Under the pieces are notes generated by a model. That model saw only the letters and a list, made by a program, of their open reading frames with translations, ran no database searches and was not told where the DNA came from. Below are positions 54,428 to 63,754 of a stretch of 64,000 nucleotides of DNA, one piece after another. This DNA comes from Persicobacter sp. CCB-QB2. Its GTDB lineage: Bacteria > Bacteroidota > Bacteroidia > Cytophagales > Cyclobacteriaceae. Location of the stretch: contig NZ_LBGV01000001.1 in NCBI RefSeq assembly GCF_001274635.1, forward strand, positions 3,658,001 through 3,722,000, written 5' to 3'. Position 1 is the first letter of the stretch. Every line of letters starts with the position of its first letter. Made by a program: the position numbers and the translations under genes.

Positions 54428-56629
54428 ATGAGGTTTATTTATTTTCTATTAATTATTTTTTGCTATTCAGGCTTAGGTTGGGCAGACACTTACAAGGTGG
54501 TAGAAAAGTCCGCGAAGAAGGGTTTGGTAGATGAGGGTGGCAATACAATATTGCCGATGGTTTATGATGATCTGGGCTGGACGAATGGCATTAAAGAGGT
54601 TGATCCCAAAAAAGTGATTGGCTATCAGGAGTCGGGCTTGTGGGGGATATTGAATTTAGAAAATATTCGTGTAACCAAAGCCAAATACAATACCATGTAT
54701 CCGGTGGGTAGTTATTTTTTGGCGGGCTATCTGGATCGGTTTTCTCAACACACTTTGTACGGGCTTTTAGATGCTAAGGGGAAGGTGGTATTGCCTTTCA
54801 GCTTTGTGAATTTGTGGCCGGTGGAAGGCAGTGAAAGCTTTTTAGCGCGTAAAAAGATAGGCAATCAGGTGTATTTTGGCGTAATCGACAAAAAAGGAAA
54901 ACCACTATTAAATTTTCAGTATCCAAAAATTCAGCCATTAAAACAGCAGTTGCTGGCGGTTCAAAATAAGGAAGGAAAATATGCCCTTTCAAAAGCTGAT
55001 GGAGAACTGCTCACCGCATTTCGTTTCGATAGTCTGGAAGGCTTGGGAGATCAGGCATTGAAAGTATATGAAGACGGAATGGCCGGCATTATTGATTTTA
55101 AGGGAAATCCCCTGGAGGATGCGGCATTTAAATCCATTGAATTATCGGGCCAACAGCTGACCTTGTCACCTTATGCTTCTTTAATTCAGCTGTCACTGGA
55201 GAACAAAAAACAAAATATTTACAGAGGAGATAGCCTGGTGCCGGTATCCAATACTAGTTGGGTGTTGCATCGAGGGGAGATGTGTATGTTGGTGAATGCT
55301 GAACAGAGCGATTCTTCTGAAGTAATTTATCCTTTTTTACGCCCTTTAAATGAAAATGTACTGCTGACGAAGCAGGGGAGCCGCATGGGCCTGGTCAGTA
55401 CCACAGGAGAAGTATTAGCGCCCTTTGAATATGATTCCGGCCATGTACAGCATGGCTTTATCATTATGAGCAGGAATCGACAGTTCATGACCGTTTTTAA
55501 TAAAGAAGGGAAAAGATTAAGCGCCCCTCATAAGGGTTTGAAAATCATTAATGAACGCTATTGGGCCTTCCAGCAAGGGAAATACTGGGGAGTAACGGAT
55601 ACAGAAAATAAACGCGTGCTCTATGCTCGCTACGATGATATACTGGAAGAGCATCAGGGACAGTTTTTGGTGAAATATTTAGGTAAAAATGCGGTGGTCA
55701 ATGCAGAACAGCGCTGGATTGTAGCGCCACGACCTGCCGAAGTACAGTGGCATCACGGTCTTTGGTTTTCAAAAGACCAGTTTGGTTATAAGCTCATCAA
55801 TACGGAGGGCAAGGAAGTGTATTTTTCCTTCGATCCAATGGAAGTCCATCCATTAGGTTTTTTAATAACTGATCATCGCCATAAAATAGGCCTGCTGGAT
55901 CAAGAGGGAAAGCTGAATTTTTTCACGGAATATGACAGCCTGAGCCCAGTAGGTAATGGTTACTTTGCCATTTATCAGGAGGGGCGAGCGGCCCTGTTAG
56001 ATGATAGTGGTGACGTGAAGATTCCATTTTCCCGGGGAGTGAAGCAATATGGAGCTTTTGGAGAAACGTACATTGGCGCAAAACTTGATCATCAGTATGG
56101 CTTTTTGGACATGACAGGCCTACTGCGTCTGGCCAATCGCTATGATGGGGTTGGACGCTTTTATGAAAACCGGGCGCCGGTAAAAATGCGCGGACATTGG
56201 GGCTTTATGAACGAAAGAGAGCAAATTGTGGTGCAGCCCATCTATGATGAAGTGGGGGATTTCCATCATGGTTATGTAGCAGTGAAAAGAGGGGCGCTTT
56301 GGGGGTTGGTCAACCATCAGGGAAAAGAGGTGATTCCTACGAAATATGACCAAATTCAACCGCTGCCTGCAGGAGGCTTCCTCGTGAGTTTAAACGGAAA
56401 ACAGGGATTTGTCAATAAAGCCGGGCAGTTGCGATTGTCAGTGAAGTTTGATGAGATCAAGCAGGTCAATGAGGATTTTTTAATCATCCGCCGGAAGGGA
56501 AAATTCGGAGTGAGTAATACTTCGGGTATAGACCTGATTCCCATGATATATCAGGAATTATCATTTGATTATTTGTCCGGGCAATTTATTGGAAAACAGC
56601 AAGCTACGGTTCAGCATAAGCAGCTATAG
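54428..56629 (+). CDS. WG-repeat protein, exported
   Basis: The ATG at 54428 is chosen because it gives a signal peptide (M-R-F-I-Y-F-L-L-I-I-F ... G-W-A-D). The longest frame starts at 54314 inside the small ORF. About 733 residues made almost wholly of some 14 WG (KWG Leptospira-type) repeats, e.g. Y-W-G-V-T-D-T-E-N-K, H-W-G-F-M-N-E-R-E-Q and L-W-G-L-V-N-H-Q-G-K-E-V-I-P-T-K-Y-D. Such repeats form beta-strand solenoids or propellers and probably bind proteins or glycans. Function unknown. Confidence 0.9.
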   Translation: MRFIYFLLIIFCYSGLGWADTYKVVEKSAKKGLVDEGGNTILPMVYDDLGWTNGIKEVDPKKVIGYQESGLWGILNLENIRVTKAKYNTMYPVGSYFLAGYLDRFSQHTLYGLLDAKGKVVLPFSFVNLWPVEGSESFLARKKIGNQVYFGVIDKKGKPLLNFQYPKIQPLKQQLLAVQNKEGKYALSKADGELLTAFRFDSLEGLGDQALKVYEDGMAGIIDFKGNPLEDAAFKSIELSGQQLTLSPYASLIQLSLENKKQNIYRGDSLVPVSNTSWVLHRGEMCMLVNAEQSDSSEVIYPFLRPLNENVLLTKQGSRMGLVSTTGEVLAPFEYDSGHVQHGFIIMSRNRQFMTVFNKEGKRLSAPHKGLKIINERYWAFQQGKYWGVTDTENKRVLYARYDDILEEHQGQFLVKYLGKNAVVNAEQRWIVAPRPAEVQWHHGLWFSKDQFGYKLINTEGKEVYFSFDPMEVHPLGFLITDHRHKIGLLDQEGKLNFFTEYDSLSPVGNGYFAIYQEGRAALLDDSGDVKIPFSRGVKQYGAFGETYIGAKLDHQYGFLDMTGLLRLANRYDGVGRFYENRAPVKMRGHWGFMNEREQIVVQPIYDEVGDFHHGYVAVKRGALWGLVNHQGKEVIPTKYDQIQPLPAGGFLVSLNGKQGFVNKAGQLRLSVKFDEIKQVNEDFLIIRRKGKFGVSNTSGIDLIPMIYQELSFDYLSGQFIGKQQATVQHKQL

Positions 56630-56704
56630 GGAATCTGTGGCTCATAAAGGCTTCAAGCTATCCATTTTTTGATATATTTGTGTCTTTGGTATCTATAAAT
56701 CCCT

Positions 56705-57196
56705 ATGCAAAAGTACTTTCCTTCTGATTTCAATTTCCCGCTATGGAATATGCAGCAGCAATGTCAGGAATCCCTGATCTTGGAATTGGTGAGGTTTACG
56801 CGTGCATTTTATTACCAGCAGAGTAATCCGCTGGGGCTGGTGGATGATACCATTGCTTCTCTGCAGGATTGTCAGCAGTATCATGTGGAGGGTTTATCGG
56901 AAATCTATCAATTAATGGCGGCTATTTACCGATTTCAGAATACGGATAATCAGTTGGAGTTTATTTTCGATGGCCGTTCTTTGGAAGAAAAATTACAGGA
57001 TGACTGGAAAGAGGCTTTTCATAAAATGCTTTTCGACCTGAATCTTAAAACCAGTTTTACCCGCATCATTCTCGATTATTGTATTTTGAATAAAGGAAAG
57101 AATGCCGCGGCATTAAGCACCCTCAAATCTACCGTACTCTCTTTTTTCAAAATAAAGTGGAGTAAGAAAACAGGCATAGCATTGGCTACTGCCTGA
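56705..57196 (+). CDS. Hypothetical protein
   Basis: 163 residues, no signal peptide, mainly alpha-helical by composition, with aromatic and glutamine-rich stretches (F-Y-Y-Q-Q-S-N-P-L-G-L-V-D-D-T-I) and a basic C-terminus. I do not recognise it. It follows the WG-repeat gene by 75 bases on the same strand and may share its transcript. Confidence 0.6.
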   Translation: MQKYFPSDFNFPLWNMQQQCQESLILELVRFTRAFYYQQSNPLGLVDDTIASLQDCQQYHVEGLSEIYQLMAAIYRFQNTDNQLEFIFDGRSLEEKLQDDWKEAFHKMLFDLNLKTSFTRIILDYCILNKGKNAAALSTLKSTVLSFFKIKWSKKTGIALATA

Positions 57197-57220
57197 AAAG
57201 AAAAAATCGCTTTTTCTTAC

Positions 57221-57245
57221 GGGGTAAATACCCCTTTTCTCTAAG
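57221..57245. terminator. Possible short terminator hairpin
   Basis: GGGGT/ACCCC stem with a 4-base loop followed by TTTT, 25 bases after the hypothetical gene. Short stem, hence low confidence. Confidence 0.4.
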
Positions 57246-57334
57246 CGCTGAAATGGTCGCTTTTTTTCCAGCCTCTATCATTTCATCAATCTTATAAAAA
57301 TCTAAAGTTCCGCAGGCTTTTCTCGAAATTTTAA

Positions 57335-58132
57335 TCAATACATCGGGGGATGGTTTTGTAACATTTGCTCGGCCATATGATCCTGCATAATGTCAAAGGA
57401 GCGGTTAATTAATTCAAAAAATCCTAATTCGTTGGAAGTGATTTGTTGCTTTTGGGCAGAAACGGTTTGATTCTGGGTGAAAAAGGAGATGAAAGTTTTG
57501 ATGTTTTTTTCATAGGTTCCCTGCTCTCCCTGAATATTTAATTCACTCGGCATATTTTGTTTCATCGGTGGAGCTTCATAGGGAATGTTGGCATTGATGT
57601 CCACTGCAATGCAAATATCTCCCCGGTGCCGATGCACCCTGTTAATGGGCAATGGATTGCAAATCCCCCCATCTACCAGTTCTTTACCATGATAAAAAAA
57701 AGGGGTAATAAAAGAAGGAATAGCCACAGAGGCGCGCATGGCGGTAAAAAGACTGCCATGCCGGAAGATGATTTCTTTACTCTGATTAATGTCAGTAGCG
57801 ATGGCTACATAGGGCAGATAGAGATCATCAATAAGGCGGTCGCCGATAATGGTCTTCAGGTTATCAAAGAGTTTATCCCCTTTCACTAAACCCTGCCGGG
57901 AGAGGGTAAAATCTAAAAGACCAAAAAGTCCGAATTTATCCAAAGCCCCAAACCAGTTTTTGGCAGCATCAAGTTTTCCTCTGGCATAACAGCCTCCCAC
58001 CACCGCTCCTATGGAGCTTCCTGCCAGTGAGCTGATTTCAAAACCATTAGCCATTAGGGCTTCAATCACGCCAATGTGGGCCAATCCCCTGGCACCACCA
58101 CTACCTAAGACTAATGCTACTTTTTGATTCAT
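57335..58132 (-). CDS. Patatin-like phospholipase
   Basis: 265 residues. The oxyanion hole G-S-G-G-A-R-G (10-16), nucleophile S40 in G-S-S-I-G, and catalytic D154 in D-G-G form the complete Ser-Asp dyad of the patatin/RssA group. No signal peptide, so it is probably a cytoplasmic or membrane-associated lipid acyl hydrolase. Length matches the short bacterial single-domain form. It is downstream of the helical unknown gene but separated by a terminator and repeat copy E. Confidence 0.92.
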   Translation of the reverse strand: MNQKVALVLGSGGARGLAHIGVIEALMANGFEISSLAGSSIGAVVGGCYARGKLDAAKNWFGALDKFGLFGLLDFTLSRQGLVKGDKLFDNLKTIIGDRLIDDLYLPYVAIATDINQSKEIIFRHGSLFTAMRASVAIPSFITPFFYHGKELVDGGICNPLPINRVHRHRGDICIAVDINANIPYEAPPMKQNMPSELNIQGEQGTYEKNIKTFISFFTQNQTVSAQKQQITSNELGFFELINRSFDIMQDHMAEQMLQNHPPMY

Positions 58133-58244
58133 TTAAAGAAAATTTTTCATCTATTGTGCTTAAATAGATTAACGTAGGAGTTGAAGAGGGGAGAGGTGGA
58201 TATAGCTGAATATAAAAAGCATGTAAGAAAAAAAGCGTTTTTCA

Positions 58245-58272
58245 ATAAAAAAGCGAACCAATGTGGTTCGCT
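58245..58272 (-). terminator. Intrinsic terminator downstream of the helical unknown gene
   Basis: Perfect 9-bp stem AGCGAACCA/TGGTTCGCT with a 3-base loop, followed on the minus strand by TTTTTATTG. It lies on the far side of repeat copy E from the gene it would serve. Confidence 0.85.
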
Positions 58273-58308
58273 TCTCTTATCTATTGTAAAATTTTTTGAA
58301 TCTCTTAA

Positions 58309-58523
58309 GCCGGATTATTCATGCTTAATCCTCGTTTAGCTGCTAGGCGGGAAAAATGAAGGAATAGTTTCCTATTTCGAGTTTTTCCCAACGAGGCAGA
58401 TGAATGAGGAGAAAGCAAGCATACCCAAATTTGAGCTATTGATAATTCGATAGGGTTAGCTGCAAAATCCTGGTAACGAAACACTTATAATGGTTCGCTA
58501 AATCTAGCGGTGAGTAATTCGGG
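58309..58523 (-). repeat. MITE-like 215-bp element, copy E (intact ends, inverted)
   Basis: Exactly 215 bp with perfect 4-bp duplications TTAA (58305-58308 and 58524-58527). Read on the minus strand the left end is CCCGAATTACTCACCGCTAG; the other end, read on the plus strand, is GCCGGATTATTCATGCTTAA. The right-hand TTAA contains the TAA stop of the helical unknown gene (58524-58526), and the element separates that stop from the terminator at 58245-58272. Confidence 0.9.
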
Positions 58524-59975
58524 TTAATGGCTAAGTTTAATAATAAATTCATCGTCAATTCTGATCTGCATCGTTGGAGAGAAAATATTGTCCGGCTTCT
58601 CAAATAATCTGTATTTGTCCAGAACTGCCCGAATCTTTTGCTCCTTCTGCCTTTTAGTTTCACTAATTGCAATTTTGAGTGCTTTTGTAAAGCTCAAAAT
58701 TGGCTCTACATTATCTTTACCCAAAATTCTGATTTGTCTTTGAATACTATTAATCAACTGATTGAAAAGGTCGAAGTCATTCATCAAACAATATTGTAAT
58801 GCCAAAAGCACTTTGATCTCTAACTGTGCCATTGGATACTTTTTAAGGCTTACTTCATTCAGCAGGTTGTTGATCCATCGGGCTGCTTCCGAATACTTCC
58901 CGGCATAATAGCAACTTAAGGCACGGTAGGCAATGTAGTTTAAAAGCTTAGGAATATCCTGCATGTCCGGTTCGTAGATGGCGAAAATCGCATCATTCTC
59001 CTCATATAATTCCTGCTCATTACCTAATCGTAAAGCGCGTTCCAGTTTGGTGTTCAAAAAGTGCGACGGGAAAGTAAACAAGCTGTAGTTGCTCATCAGG
59101 GTAGGAATATTTTCATTCACCTCCTCAAAGTATTTCTCCGCCTTACGGAATACATGGTAGTGGTTGTAATACTCCAGCTTCAAGTATTCAAAGACCACAC
59201 GCAGGTGATAGTAAATGGAATCCAGATGGTATTCATCCAGAATTTTATCCACCTTCAACAGCATGTCTTCTACCGGCTCCAGCTCCTCTTCACTGACATT
59301 TTCATCCGGCTCCACAAATAGTCGGTGCCAAATGTTAATGCAGCTCTTGTATACATAAAGGCGGTGAGAATCATAGAGTGAACAGGTCGAATTCACTTCT
59401 TTATTGATCAGGGAAAGCTCTAGTAAATCCGTAGGTCCCTGAGTCAATGTGTAATGACCATATTTTTTAAAGTAGTCAGCCACCAAATCTTCCGCTTTAT
59501 CCACCGCAAGCATATAAGCCACATGACGGTTGTATAATTGGGAATAATTGAAATAATCAGGGCTGTGAACCTGCAATTTTTTTAAAGATTTATAGACGAT
59601 CGTTAATTCATTAGAAAGATCATAGTCTAATAATTCTTTTTCCAGCTTCTTTAGCGTTGCAATGGCAATCGCCCGCTTTTTCGTAAAAATGATTTCATTA
59701 ATATTCGCTACTTTTTTAAGAATATCCGTTCTCGGATTTTCCATTTGCTGTAACAAATACTCTTCAATTTTTTGATTCAAGCGAGAGCGAAGGGTATAAT
59801 AAGCATTCGTATTCACTTCAAGCTCTTCCATGATTTTGCTGTCAGGAAGAGACTTTTCTCGCATCGATTTTAAAAGGTAGGCAGACTTCTCAGCATTACT
59901 GTCTATAAGGGAGTTATAAACCGCATTAAAATCTTTTTCCGAAAGTTGCCTAATTATATTCTTCAGTTTCGCCAT
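58524..59975 (-). CDS. Helical protein of unknown function (TPR-like)
   Basis: 483 residues, no signal peptide, almost all alpha-helix by composition. The N-terminus (M-A-K-L-K-N-I-I-R-Q-L-S-E-K-D-F) and regularly spaced aromatic/leucine helices (Y-R-A-L-S-C-Y-Y-A-G-K-Y-S-E-A-A-R-W-I) suggest divergent TPR-like repeats. I recognise no named family. The preceding 458 bp is AT-rich and shared with htpG in divergent orientation. Its stop codon falls within the target duplication of repeat copy E. Confidence 0.75.
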   Translation of the reverse strand: MAKLKNIIRQLSEKDFNAVYNSLIDSNAEKSAYLLKSMREKSLPDSKIMEELEVNTNAYYTLRSRLNQKIEEYLLQQMENPRTDILKKVANINEIIFTKKRAIAIATLKKLEKELLDYDLSNELTIVYKSLKKLQVHSPDYFNYSQLYNRHVAYMLAVDKAEDLVADYFKKYGHYTLTQGPTDLLELSLINKEVNSTCSLYDSHRLYVYKSCINIWHRLFVEPDENVSEEELEPVEDMLLKVDKILDEYHLDSIYYHLRVVFEYLKLEYYNHYHVFRKAEKYFEEVNENIPTLMSNYSLFTFPSHFLNTKLERALRLGNEQELYEENDAIFAIYEPDMQDIPKLLNYIAYRALSCYYAGKYSEAARWINNLLNEVSLKKYPMAQLEIKVLLALQYCLMNDFDLFNQLINSIQRQIRILGKDNVEPILSFTKALKIAISETKRQKEQKIRAVLDKYRLFEKPDNIFSPTMQIRIDDEFIIKLSH

Positions 59976-60433
59976 AATCCGATACTATTTTTATTTGGGG
60001 GAGCCAAATATGGATCAATTGAGGATTAATATAGTTATTGTTGATTTAATGAAAAAAATGCCGAGTGTAATGTTTTTCGTATAGTTACAATAATTTTTAT
60101 TGGAATAAGTAAACTTTTTAACAGTAAACATCAATTATACAACTCCTGTCATCATGAAATGTTGCTTTTTGTCCAAAAAAAATCATTTTTATTTAATTTT
60201 ACTTCCTTCGTCTTCAGGTGTTTACGCTTTTTGGCAAGTAATGATCCGACGAAAAATGGGAGGGTTGAGTCAAAATGACATAAAAAAGGGGGATTTATGA
60301 ACAAGACAGCATTTTTGATTTTTCAGTCAAAATGACCGAAAGCGTGTCATTTTTTCTCAAAACTTAGCTTGGAATGGAATTTGGGAAATGAGTCTTGTAA
60401 AAAATTAGACGATAACTATAAATAACACAGGTC
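59976..60433. other. Divergent AT-rich promoter region between the helical unknown gene and htpG
   Basis: 458 bp without a gene-like frame. It must hold promoters for both neighbours. I saw no CIRCE-type inverted repeat and no clear TTTG/TAnnTTTG pair near the htpG start, so heat-shock control cannot be inferred from it. Confidence 0.5.
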
Positions 60434-62335
60434 ATGCAAGAGAAAGGCTCTATTTCTATTCATACCGAGAATATTTTTCCCATCATTAAGAAATTCTTAT
60501 ACTCAGATCATGAGATTTTCTTAAGAGAATTGGTGTCCAATGCAGTAGATGCTAGCCAGAAAATTCAAAAATTGAGTTCTATCGGAGAGTTCACTGGTGA
60601 GCTGGGCGATTTGACTGTAGCGGTGGAGGTAGACAAAGAGGCGAAGACCATTACCATCAAGGATCGCGGTATTGGTATGACAGCCGAAGAGGTTAAAAAA
60701 TATATTAACCAAATTGCTTTTTCAGGAGCTACTGAGTTTGTAGAAAAGTATAAAGAAACCGGTGAAGAAGGTCAGCTGATTGGGATGTTCGGATTAGGCT
60801 TCTACTCTGCCTTTATGGTAGCTAAGGAAGTGGACATCATTACCAAATCCCATACCGGAGGCGCAGGAACTAAGTGGACTTGCGACGGTTCTACTTCTTA
60901 TGAAATCTCGGAAGTGGAGAAGGAAGATCGTGGTACGGAGGTAGTCCTTCATATTGCGGATGATTCTGAAGAATTTTTGGAAGAGTTCCGCATTCGCCAG
61001 ATCCTGGATAAATATTGCAAGTTCCTGCCTATCGCCATTAAATTTGGTAAGGATACCGAGTTTGTGAAAGATGAGGAAGGCAATAATGTAAAGGATGATA
61101 AAGGCGAGGATAAAAAGATCGAGACAGACCATATCATCAATGCGGATGCACCGATTTGGGTAAAATCTCCATCAGATCTGACCGATCAGGATTATCTGGA
61201 TTTCTATAAGAAGATGTATCCGATGTCGGAGGATCCTTTGTTCTGGATTCACCTGAATGTGGATTATCCATTCAATTTGACCGGGGTATTGTATTTCCCT
61301 AAAGTGAAGAATGACTTTGATGTGAACAAGAACAAAATTCACTTGTACTCACGTCAGGTATTCATTACTGATGAGGTGAAGGATATTGTTCCTGAATTTT
61401 TGCAATTGTTGCACGGAATCATCGATTCTCCGGATATTCCATTGAACGTTTCCCGTTCATTCCTGCAGTCGGATAGTAATGTGAAGAAAATCAGTAATTA
61501 CATTACCAAGAAGGTAGCAGATAAATTAAATGAGCAATTCAGAAACGACCGTGAAAACTACGAGAAGAAGTGGGATTCTATTGGTTTGTTTGTGAAATAC
61601 GGAATGATCTCAGACGAAAAATTCTATGACAAGGCGAAGAAATTTGCTTTGGTAGAGTCAACGGAGGGTAAATTCTATACAGTTGACGAGTATAAAGAAG
61701 CATTTGGTGCGAACCAAACCGATAAAGACGGTAATTTGGTGGTATTGTATGCCACTGATCTGGATGCCCAATACGGATTCGTTGATGCCGCCAAGCAAAA
61801 AGGTTACGATGTAGTGAAAATGGATACACTTATCGATAACCACTTTGTGAATGGTGTGGAGCAGAAATTCGAGAAGGTGACCTTTAAGCGTGTGGATGCT
61901 GATGTAGTGGATAAGTTGATCGATAAGGACGAGAAGAAGGAAAGCGTACTTACTGAAGACGAATCGACCAAGGTGAAGGAGCTTTATGAAAGAGTAATCG
62001 CCGATAAGAACTACACCGTAACAGTGGATTCTATGGCTACGGATGACATGCCGGTAATCATCACCCGTCCGGAATTCATGCGTAGAATGAAAGATATGCA
62101 GGCCAATGGTGGCGGTGGCATGATGATGATGGGCGGTATGCCGGATATGTTCAACCTTTCCGTAAATGCTAACCACGGCATCATTCAGAAAATTTTGAAA
62201 TCTGAAAACGAAGAAGAGCAGTCCAAATTGGCGAAACAAGCGATTGATTTGGCTAAGCTTTCTCAGAATATGTTGACTGGTGCTGATTTGAGTAATTTCA
62301 TCAAGCGCTCTGTGAACATTGTTTTGGAAGACTAA
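60434..62335 (+). CDS. htpG: Chaperone HtpG (Hsp90)
   Basis: 633 residues, full length. GHKL ATPase domain with E-L-V-S-N-A-V-D-A (ATP-binding Asn), D-R-G-I-G-M-T and G-M-F-G-L-G-F-Y-S-A-F-M-V lid/nucleotide motifs. The middle domain has P-L-N-V-S-R-S-F-L-Q catalytic-loop features, and the C-terminal dimerisation domain includes a Met/Gly-rich loop (G-G-G-M-M-M-M-G-G-M). It is a cytosolic ATP-dependent protein-folding chaperone. Codon bias (GGT, CGT, AAC) suggests high expression. Terminator downstream. Confidence 0.98.
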   Translation: MQEKGSISIHTENIFPIIKKFLYSDHEIFLRELVSNAVDASQKIQKLSSIGEFTGELGDLTVAVEVDKEAKTITIKDRGIGMTAEEVKKYINQIAFSGATEFVEKYKETGEEGQLIGMFGLGFYSAFMVAKEVDIITKSHTGGAGTKWTCDGSTSYEISEVEKEDRGTEVVLHIADDSEEFLEEFRIRQILDKYCKFLPIAIKFGKDTEFVKDEEGNNVKDDKGEDKKIETDHIINADAPIWVKSPSDLTDQDYLDFYKKMYPMSEDPLFWIHLNVDYPFNLTGVLYFPKVKNDFDVNKNKIHLYSRQVFITDEVKDIVPEFLQLLHGIIDSPDIPLNVSRSFLQSDSNVKKISNYITKKVADKLNEQFRNDRENYEKKWDSIGLFVKYGMISDEKFYDKAKKFALVESTEGKFYTVDEYKEAFGANQTDKDGNLVVLYATDLDAQYGFVDAAKQKGYDVVKMDTLIDNHFVNGVEQKFEKVTFKRVDADVVDKLIDKDEKKESVLTEDESTKVKELYERVIADKNYTVTVDSMATDDMPVIITRPEFMRRMKDMQANGGGGMMMMGGMPDMFNLSVNANHGIIQKILKSENEEEQSKLAKQAIDLAKLSQNMLTGADLSNFIKRSVNIVLED

Positions 62336-62356
62336 ATATTAAAAACATTGCAATAA

Positions 62357-62388
62357 TGAAAGGCCGGCGATTCGTCGGCTTTTCTTTT
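62357..62388 (+). terminator. Intrinsic terminator after htpG
   Basis: Stem GCCGGC/GTCGGC (one G-T pair) with a 5-base loop, followed by TTTTCTTTT. Confidence 0.75.
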
Positions 62389-62474
62389 GCCCTAAATTTT
62401 AATAATTTCGAAGAATGAATTAGATTGGATCTTTTTAAGAAAAACTGGCAGCATATTATCACCACCACACCTTC

Positions 62475-63314
62475 ATGATGCTTAAACCCTTTGCGACCTC
62501 TTTATTTGTGATGTTGACGCTTCTGAGCCTGAAGCCGGAGCAGTCTTTGGCGCAGTCTGAGGATTTTAATCTGGCCAATTATCAGCCGGTCACCCTGACG
62601 CTGAACAGGGAGGAAGTGCCGGAGGTTGAGGAAACCAAGGTGAAGAAAAAGAAGAAGAAAAATGTCTTCTATGGGATTAAAACCAAAAAGGGCTTTACCC
62701 GCAAAGGCTTTGGTAATGACGCCGTGATCGAGCAATTCCATTATATTAAAGAACCGATGCCGGAAAAGGTGAGTCAGTATATTCCGGATTTATTCTGGAT
62801 TGACTTTCGTACGGGAAAGGTGAAAAATTCCCGTAATATCAACTGGGAGTATGGGCGTTTGCTTCATGGTCCCTATAAATTAGTGAAGGGAGATCAAGTA
62901 CTGGAACAGGGTATTTTCTACTATGGGGTGAAGCAGGGACGCTGGGTGAAGCTGGACAGTAAAGATATTCTGCAGGATAAAAAGAAATACTTTCATGGCT
63001 GGCTGAAAGAGTCCAAAGTGGCCTACTATGATAGTGCCAGAACAAAGGTGAAAGAGGTGATTCCGGTAAGCTATGGTAAAGTGGAAGGGACGTACTATCG
63101 CTTCTTTGAAAATGGGAACCTTGCCGTGAGGGGAGATTATTCCGAGGGGCGAAAAATAGGAAAGTGGACGGAATATTATTCAGTGGGAAATCGAAGAAAA
63201 CGAGTAATTGTTTATCCCAAAAACCCCTATGATAAAAAATTCATTCCTTTTATGGAGAAGGAGTGGGATAAGCGGGGGCGGACTATTTATGATGCTGTCA
63301 AGCGGAAAACTTAG
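62475..63314 (+). CDS. YwqK/MORN-repeat-like exported protein
   Basis: 279 residues with a signal peptide ending S-L-A-Q. A poly-lysine patch (K-K-K-K-K-K near 58-62) precedes a series of MORN/YwqK-type strands: Y-G-R-L-L-H-G-P-Y-K-L, G-V-K-Q-G-R-W-V-K-L, G-K-V-E-G-T-Y-Y-R-F-F-E-N-G-N-L, G-R-K-I-G-K-W-T-E-Y-Y. Databases often label these toxin-antitoxin YwqK family, but the name is historical; nothing here indicates a toxin. Probably an envelope protein of unknown role. Confidence 0.8.
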   Translation: MMLKPFATSLFVMLTLLSLKPEQSLAQSEDFNLANYQPVTLTLNREEVPEVEETKVKKKKKKNVFYGIKTKKGFTRKGFGNDAVIEQFHYIKEPMPEKVSQYIPDLFWIDFRTGKVKNSRNINWEYGRLLHGPYKLVKGDQVLEQGIFYYGVKQGRWVKLDSKDILQDKKKYFHGWLKESKVAYYDSARTKVKEVIPVSYGKVEGTYYRFFENGNLAVRGDYSEGRKIGKWTEYYSVGNRRKRVIVYPKNPYDKKFIPFMEKEWDKRGRTIYDAVKRKT

Positions 63315-63318
63315 GGCA

Positions 63319-63348
63319 AAAAAGAAGGGGCGTAAGCCCCTGTTTTAT
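63319..63348. terminator. Terminator between convergent genes
   Basis: AGGGGC/GCCCCT stem with a GTAA tetraloop, A-tract on the left and a T-rich tract on the right, in the 30-base gap between two converging stop codons. Confidence 0.75.
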
Positions 63349-63749
63349 TTGATCTCTATGCCATCCAGACCCAATGTTTTGATGGGGCGGAAATTTCTTT
63401 CTTTTATATTGTTAGCCTCAAAGATGAATTTCTTATCCAGCATTTGCCCTTCATAAAAAAAGCTGATCCAGTATTGGTTATTCAGGTGAAACACTTCCGG
63501 ACTGATCATCTCTATTTTAGCCGCAGTACCTGCTTTCAAATTTTGAATGATATGTCTTAACTGAGAAGTTTTCTGACTTTTGCCGGAATGGTCTTTCCCG
63601 AAACCCTGCGAATTGATGATTACCGTGTCCAGATCATAAGCATTATGATTGATCAGATAAGCATGGTATACTTCCTCTCCTTCAATCAAGCTTTTAGCCA
63701 CTGCCATACTGACACCCTCTACCGCAGGTACATTGATATCTTTCTTCAT
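63345..63749 (-). CDS. Hypothetical protein upstream of the window end, next to lipB
   Basis: 134 residues, no signal peptide. Beta-rich, starting M-K-K-D-I-N-V-P-A-V-E-G-V with later Y-H-A-Y-L-I-N-H-N-A-Y-D-L-D-T-V-I-I-N-S-Q-G-F-G. It resembles a conserved Bacteroidota protein without assigned function. It starts 5 bases after the lipB stop on the same strand, so it is probably the second cistron after lipB. Confidence 0.75.
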   Translation of the reverse strand: MKKDINVPAVEGVSMAVAKSLIEGEEVYHAYLINHNAYDLDTVIINSQGFGKDHSGKSQKTSQLRHIIQNLKAGTAAKIEMISPEVFHLNNQYWISFFYEGQMLDKKFIFEANNIKERNFRPIKTLGLDGIEIK

Positions 63750-63754
63750 TTCGA

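Noticed and set aside
62475-63314. Toxin-antitoxin role for the YwqK-like protein
   Set aside because: Only the inherited family name suggests it; the signal peptide and MORN-like repeats point to an envelope protein, and there is no toxin partner.
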